Shown in pieces: positions 60,150 through 64,000 of a DNA stretch of 64,000 nt (positions are counted from its first letter, which is position 1; each line of letters opens with the position of its first letter). Under the pieces are notes generated by a model. That model had not been told where the DNA came from. It was given only the letters and a program-made list of their open reading frames with translations, and did not search any database. This DNA comes from Candolleomyces eurysporus (lineage: Eukaryota; Basidiomycota; Agaricomycetes; Agaricales; Psathyrellaceae), in the NCBI GenBank assembly GCA_027579435.1, contig JANBPK010000712.1:108355-172354 (forward strand), read 5' to 3'. The position numbers and the translations under genes were made by a program.

Positions 60150-60965
60150 ATGTCTTCCAAACCTGGGCAAGACCACCCAGAATGTTCCATTTGCAGCATG
60201 ACATTCCCAAACCGTGGCTCATTGGCCAACCATACAAAGGCCTGTGAGAGACAAAGCAACAATGCACAGGAGACATATTTTGATACAAAGACAAGTGAGT
60301 ACTGATATTTTCTGGCCTTCTAATGTTTTAGACTGATGCCTGAGGCTGTCTCAAATTGAATAGATGCTGCTGAGCTCCTGGCCATGGGTCCAGCATTATA
60401 CCCTTGGGATCATGTAGGGCACATTGCCTGTAAGTGGACTCTATGATCAATAGCCACCAGCTGAGCCAGATCTTGCTTCCAGACCCCAAAACTCTCCAAT
60501 GAGACCATCCCAAACATGCATCGTTATCGAAAAGAGGCTCTACTGGACTGCCCGGGCTCATTTCAAGCTCAGCAGCAGCCCCAGCTTTGATTGAAAGTAT
60601 GCGATTCTCAAGAGTGACCCATAATTATCACTTGTGACACTTTATTCACCAGACCCAAACCCAAGCCTTCTTCAATCGGTTCCTCAAACAATTTGCATTG
60701 AATTCCTGCCCAACCAGAAACAAAAGGCAGATACAATGAATCTTGATGCATACCGTCAAATCCAGCTTAGAACCCAGCCTTTGGCCACAGGCACTTCTAC
60801 CAACTTACCGCCTTGGCATCCCTTCAAGACTTGAATGGACTATGACTTTGCTGAATTGGTTTTTCAGTTGTCGATGAGCAAGATGGACGTTGGATTTTTT
60901 ATTTCTTTGATTCAGCAGTGCATCAACCAGAAGGATCAGTTTACTTTTGATAGCTACAAAGTATG
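60150..60965 (+). pseudogene. Plavaka-like (CACTA superfamily) transposase N-terminal remnant
   Basis: The ATG opens M-S-S-K-P-G-Q-D-H-P-E and a zinc finger of form C-x2-C-x12-H-x3-C (60183-60245), as at the start of Plavaka transposases of basidiomycetes. Further on come PWHPFKT, M-D-Y-D-F-A-E-L-V, FISLIQQCINQKDQFTFDSY and K. These match the conserved block before the DDE domain. An in-frame TGA at 60832-60834 stands where an Arg CGA would fit, and the segment between the finger and this block has lost its frame. No DDE domain is found after it. Confidence 0.62.
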
Positions 60966-61660
60966 TCAGGTTTTTAGATCTTGATAATATCTCTGCATAT
61001 CTGTCACCACTCTCCAACTCTCAAGAACATGAGCAACTCCACATCTCTGTCTTCCTGACCATGTACAACTTCCATACCTCAGCCATTCTTGTCAAATTCT
61101 TGAACAACCTGAGATACTCCATAACACAATAGCTTGACCAATTTCATCCTGAAACAACTATGAAAAGAAAATGACCAAATAATCCAGCAGAATATTGCAC
61201 CCTCTATGCAAGCTCCCATCTTCTGCTTACATCCACAAGCTATTAAGATGACAAAGACAAAGACAAAGTTATGGCAGTCAACCATCTTTTTTAAAATCTT
61301 AAAAACANTTCTTGAGCATAATGATAACAATAAAGACATGAGAGATAAAGACAGAGCTCACCTTGCAGCCTATACCCAGCCAAAGCAAAGGCATAACACT
61401 GTTGTACTTGGCTTAGATGAGAGCAAGAGGGAGGAGAGGGAGGAGGAAGAGGTAGCACCACCAAAGAAAAAAAANGCAAAAGAAGCACCTCAATTGCATA
61501 GGGAACAGTCTGAAGAATCTAAAAAAAATAATAAAGCAATGTTAAATGAGTATTCATCAAAGTACAGACAATTAAAGACTTGCTTTTAGGATAGACTATT
61601 TTACTTCTACTTGGAACTTGCCTGTTTATGCCTTTTTTGAACCGAAGCCTTTGATCAGCA
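60966..61660. other. AT-rich degenerate sequence
   Basis: Sequence between the Plavaka-like and hAT-like relics, with N bases at 61309 and 61475 beside A-runs. A Glu/Arg-rich frame at about 61410-61490 has no recognisable domain. Confidence 0.4.
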
Positions 61661-61679
61661 GCTATAATGGTCGCCAATG

Positions 61680-63020
61680 CTTTGAGTTTTGATGTGGTGC
61701 ACCACAGTGTAAGGGCCAGGGAACTCAGGAGGAACAACGAGTGGTGCATTGTTATCTTGACCCTAAAATATCAAAGGATGGAAAGGCAAAAGTCAACAAC
61801 TTGACCAGTAACCTCTTCAAGCATGCTTGGAATTCCTGGGGAGAGGAGATCATTGAGCAAGCTGTCACTGTGATTTTTGATGTGTTTGTTTAAAAAGCAC
61901 ATTCTAAATAAACCAAATGCAATGGTTTATTTTGTCTATAATCTGCAATACAAATGTTTAAGCTAGGCAAATTTAAATTTTATTTGCATGTGTCTGGCCT
62001 CTCTGCCACCACTAAGATTTTGCTTGATATGTGTCTAATGTAGGCACATTAAACACAAATTGTAAACAAATGCATTCTTTGCATCTGATTTGTTTAAAAT
62101 GTGCTCATTGAACAAACACATTAAAAAACTGCAATGTGTAGACATAAACAACCTAGTGGCAACAAGAGAGGAGTTGGTGACATTGAAGGTCTTGACCAAT
62201 AGAACAATTACTGTGGTATTTGAGCAAACCAGAAAGAGGAAGGTTATTCTTGACAAACCCCTCACATATCCTGAGACATGGTGGACTATAAAAATTAATA
62301 CTCAAACTAGATTATGACTGACACACTTTGGTATAGAGTCAAGTGCATCCACTAGGTGGCTGAAAGCATGCAGCCAACAAGCATTGTCAGTGACCAAGGA
62401 TTCTTTTGCCTCATAAAAACTGGAAGGTCACATATAAAGCTACCATTCCAACAGATGGTAGCACAAAATGTGCATGTTGTCTTCAAGAATGTTGAGGCTA
62501 AAATTGCTGAGCTACTCAAGGTGAGCTCATGAATCTTGTGCCAAAACAGACAGATGTTTACCAAGCATATAGACATACAGCAAGCAGTTGAATTTTGCTA
62601 CCAATGTGTGGATTTTTCCAAACCACTATTCATTCATTGTCATAGCTATTCATATGGAAAAAATGGAGAGCCAGTTTGTATGTTGCTGGATATTGTCGAG
62701 CTTTCAGTGTCACATAGTGGGATTAATCTTGCTGCAGCCTTCATGGACATTCTATGTAGCTATGGGATTGAGCACAAGGTGGATTAGTACAGTTATCCAA
62801 AGGTTTAGTGGCTAACAACTACTTACAGCTGCTGTCCATCACTTGCAATAATGCCAGCTTAAACAACACGATCAACAAGATAGCAAAGTTGATTTTCAGC
62901 TACTCTGGGCCAGCCAACCACATTCATTGCTTAGCCCATGTTGTCAACTTTGTCATTGATGTGGCTTATGCCAGCAGACTCTCAGAAAAATTGCAAAATA
63001 ATAGAAATTTTCTTTGGAAG
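61680..63020 (+). pseudogene. Decayed BED-finger hAT transposase
   Basis: A BED-type zinc finger starts at about 61690 (C-G-A-P-Q-C-K-G), then V-V-H-C-Y-L-D and N-L-F-K-H-A-W-N-S-W-G-E-E-I. After an insertion the frame resumes with LVATREELVTLKVLTNRTIT. Further on the hAT core is seen as HMEKMESQ or NGEPVCMLLDIVELSVSHSG, depending on frame, then INLAAAFMDILCSYGIEHK and LSITCNNASLNNTINKIAKL, S-G-P-A-N-H-I-H-C-L-A-H-V-V-N. At least four frame breaks occur. The usual T-C-D-N-A-S reads T-C-N-N-A-S (62841-62858), so a catalytic Asp is lost. It is non-functional. Confidence 0.75.
61881..62120. mobile_element. Small inverted-repeat element nested in the hAT relic
   Basis: TGTGTTTGTTTAAAAAGCAC plus ATT (61881-61903) is the imperfect inverse of 62098-62120 (AATGTGCTCATTGAACAAAC plus ACA). 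It interrupts the hAT frame between the BED finger and the next conserved block. No clear target duplication is visible. Confidence 0.5.
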
Positions 63021-64000
63021 TGCTTCTAAATTAAAGTACAAATAGTGATAACAACAAAGAAAGTGTAGCATGTCTTCAGAACATTGCAAAATAGAGAGTC
63101 AAAGCAATTTTTGGCATCTAAATTAGCAATCTTTAGGGAGTGTTTATTGTGGTGCTCTTCTTGCATGTACCTTGCTTTAGTTTTGAGGTCCCACTGCTTT
63201 AAACACAGCCATAGAAAATTGATGCAACCAGTTGACAAAGTTTATGCTAAAAAGCAAAGAATTAGAAGGTGTTTGTTAACAGTGGTCATGAAGACAACAA
63301 TCAGCTTACATTCAATTTCTAACAATTCAGCAAACCCCAAGATTGATCACAGAGGCAAAAAGCTTTAAGTCTATAAGTATGGACAGACTAATCAAAAGCA
63401 TAAAGCTTGTGTGCAAGACTGACAAGATCTGACTCATAAACCATCTCAATGTTGCTTTGGTTGTTATTTTTAGCACTTGGTTTGCCAGCATTGGTCTATA
63501 ATGATGAATCTTTGTCAGTCGCTGAATGTACTCACAAAACAGATAGGGTTATTAAATAATATGCTCTATATGTGAGCCATCTTTGAGAGCAGATATCAAA
63601 TATTCATCAAAAACAATTGCTACTCAAGCTATTGCTTTCTAATGTCATTGGACATCTACCATGAGAGAATTGTGATGGCTGAGTTGCAGAACAGTGAAAG
63701 CAGTCAGATTTGCACTGTGCTGTGAAAGCTGCAAGCTAACTTCAATGCTGGTTGAGGCAGAATTAAAATTATGTATTATGAACAAAGGATTGCCATTGGC
63801 TGCAATGAGCGCAAATAAGAAGGACACCAGCGGAAGGTGTAAGGCAGGCATTTAAGGTGGTAATCAGATGATGTCAATCAAAATATATAAGCTTGTATGT
63901 AAAATGAAATAGTGTACCATTGTTCTGCTGATAGTGAAGCAAAAAAAAAAGTAAAAAACCAGCAAAGCAAAAATAGTAGCTTAAATAGCCAGAATTTGAG
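63021..64000. other. AT-rich degenerate tail of the window
   Basis: No intact frame. Short plus-strand pieces near 63105-63180 may continue the hAT relic. An A-run lies at about 63942. Very few CpG. Confidence 0.4.

Overview
The window looks like nuclear DNA of a mushroom-forming basidiomycete (Agaricomycetes). Genes sit close together on both strands and are cut by many short GT-AG introns, mostly about 50 to 60 bases. The families present fit that group: a DUF6533 seven-helix protein, an SRPK-like kinase, type-B carboxylesterases, a DDxxD sesquiterpene synthase, an AA9 LPMO, and Plavaka and hAT transposon remains. All gene models here were spliced by eye. For several of them the summed exons keep one open frame: WOPR 454 aa, NAS6 234 aa, terpene synthase 342 aa, SIM/RING protein 535 aa, CHORD-like protein 265 aa, CYP51 580 aa, AA9 261 aa.

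Bases 1-32000 are mostly housekeeping genes. A WOPR (Gti1/Pac2) transcription factor converges on the TFIIH subunit TFB2. TFB2 is head to head with the proteasome chaperone NAS6, with 163 bp between the two start codons. Next come a secreted DUF1996 protein with a Thr/Pro repeat that carries a frameshift, a RING-like protein with several SUMO-interaction motifs, a stand-alone sesquiterpene synthase, a CPSF6-type RRM protein with two possible C-termini, a DENND6-type DENN protein, two unknown proteins, a complete urease and another unknown protein. Bases 31900-35400 hold no gene I can support.

Bases 35500-56600 hold a DUF6533 membrane protein, a small protein with a CHORD-like zinc motif, two type-B carboxylesterases with an SRPK-like kinase between them (all three on the minus strand), the mRNA-export helicase DBP5, a J-domain protein, CYP51 (ERG11) and an AA9 lytic polysaccharide monooxygenase. 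AA9 and the secreted esterases suggest a plant-matter degrader.

From about 57 kb to the end the DNA changes character. It is AT-rich, almost free of CpG and full of decayed mobile elements: an LTR-like block dense in ACGT, a TA-flanked inverted-repeat element of 807 bp, a Ty3/gypsy fragment with an internal deletion, a Plavaka-like remnant, and a BED-finger hAT transposase remnant with a small inverted-repeat element inside it. The CpG loss and the C-to-T type mutations suggest silencing by cytosine methylation.

Single N bases beside homopolymers recur through the window, so isolated frameshifts may be sequencing errors.
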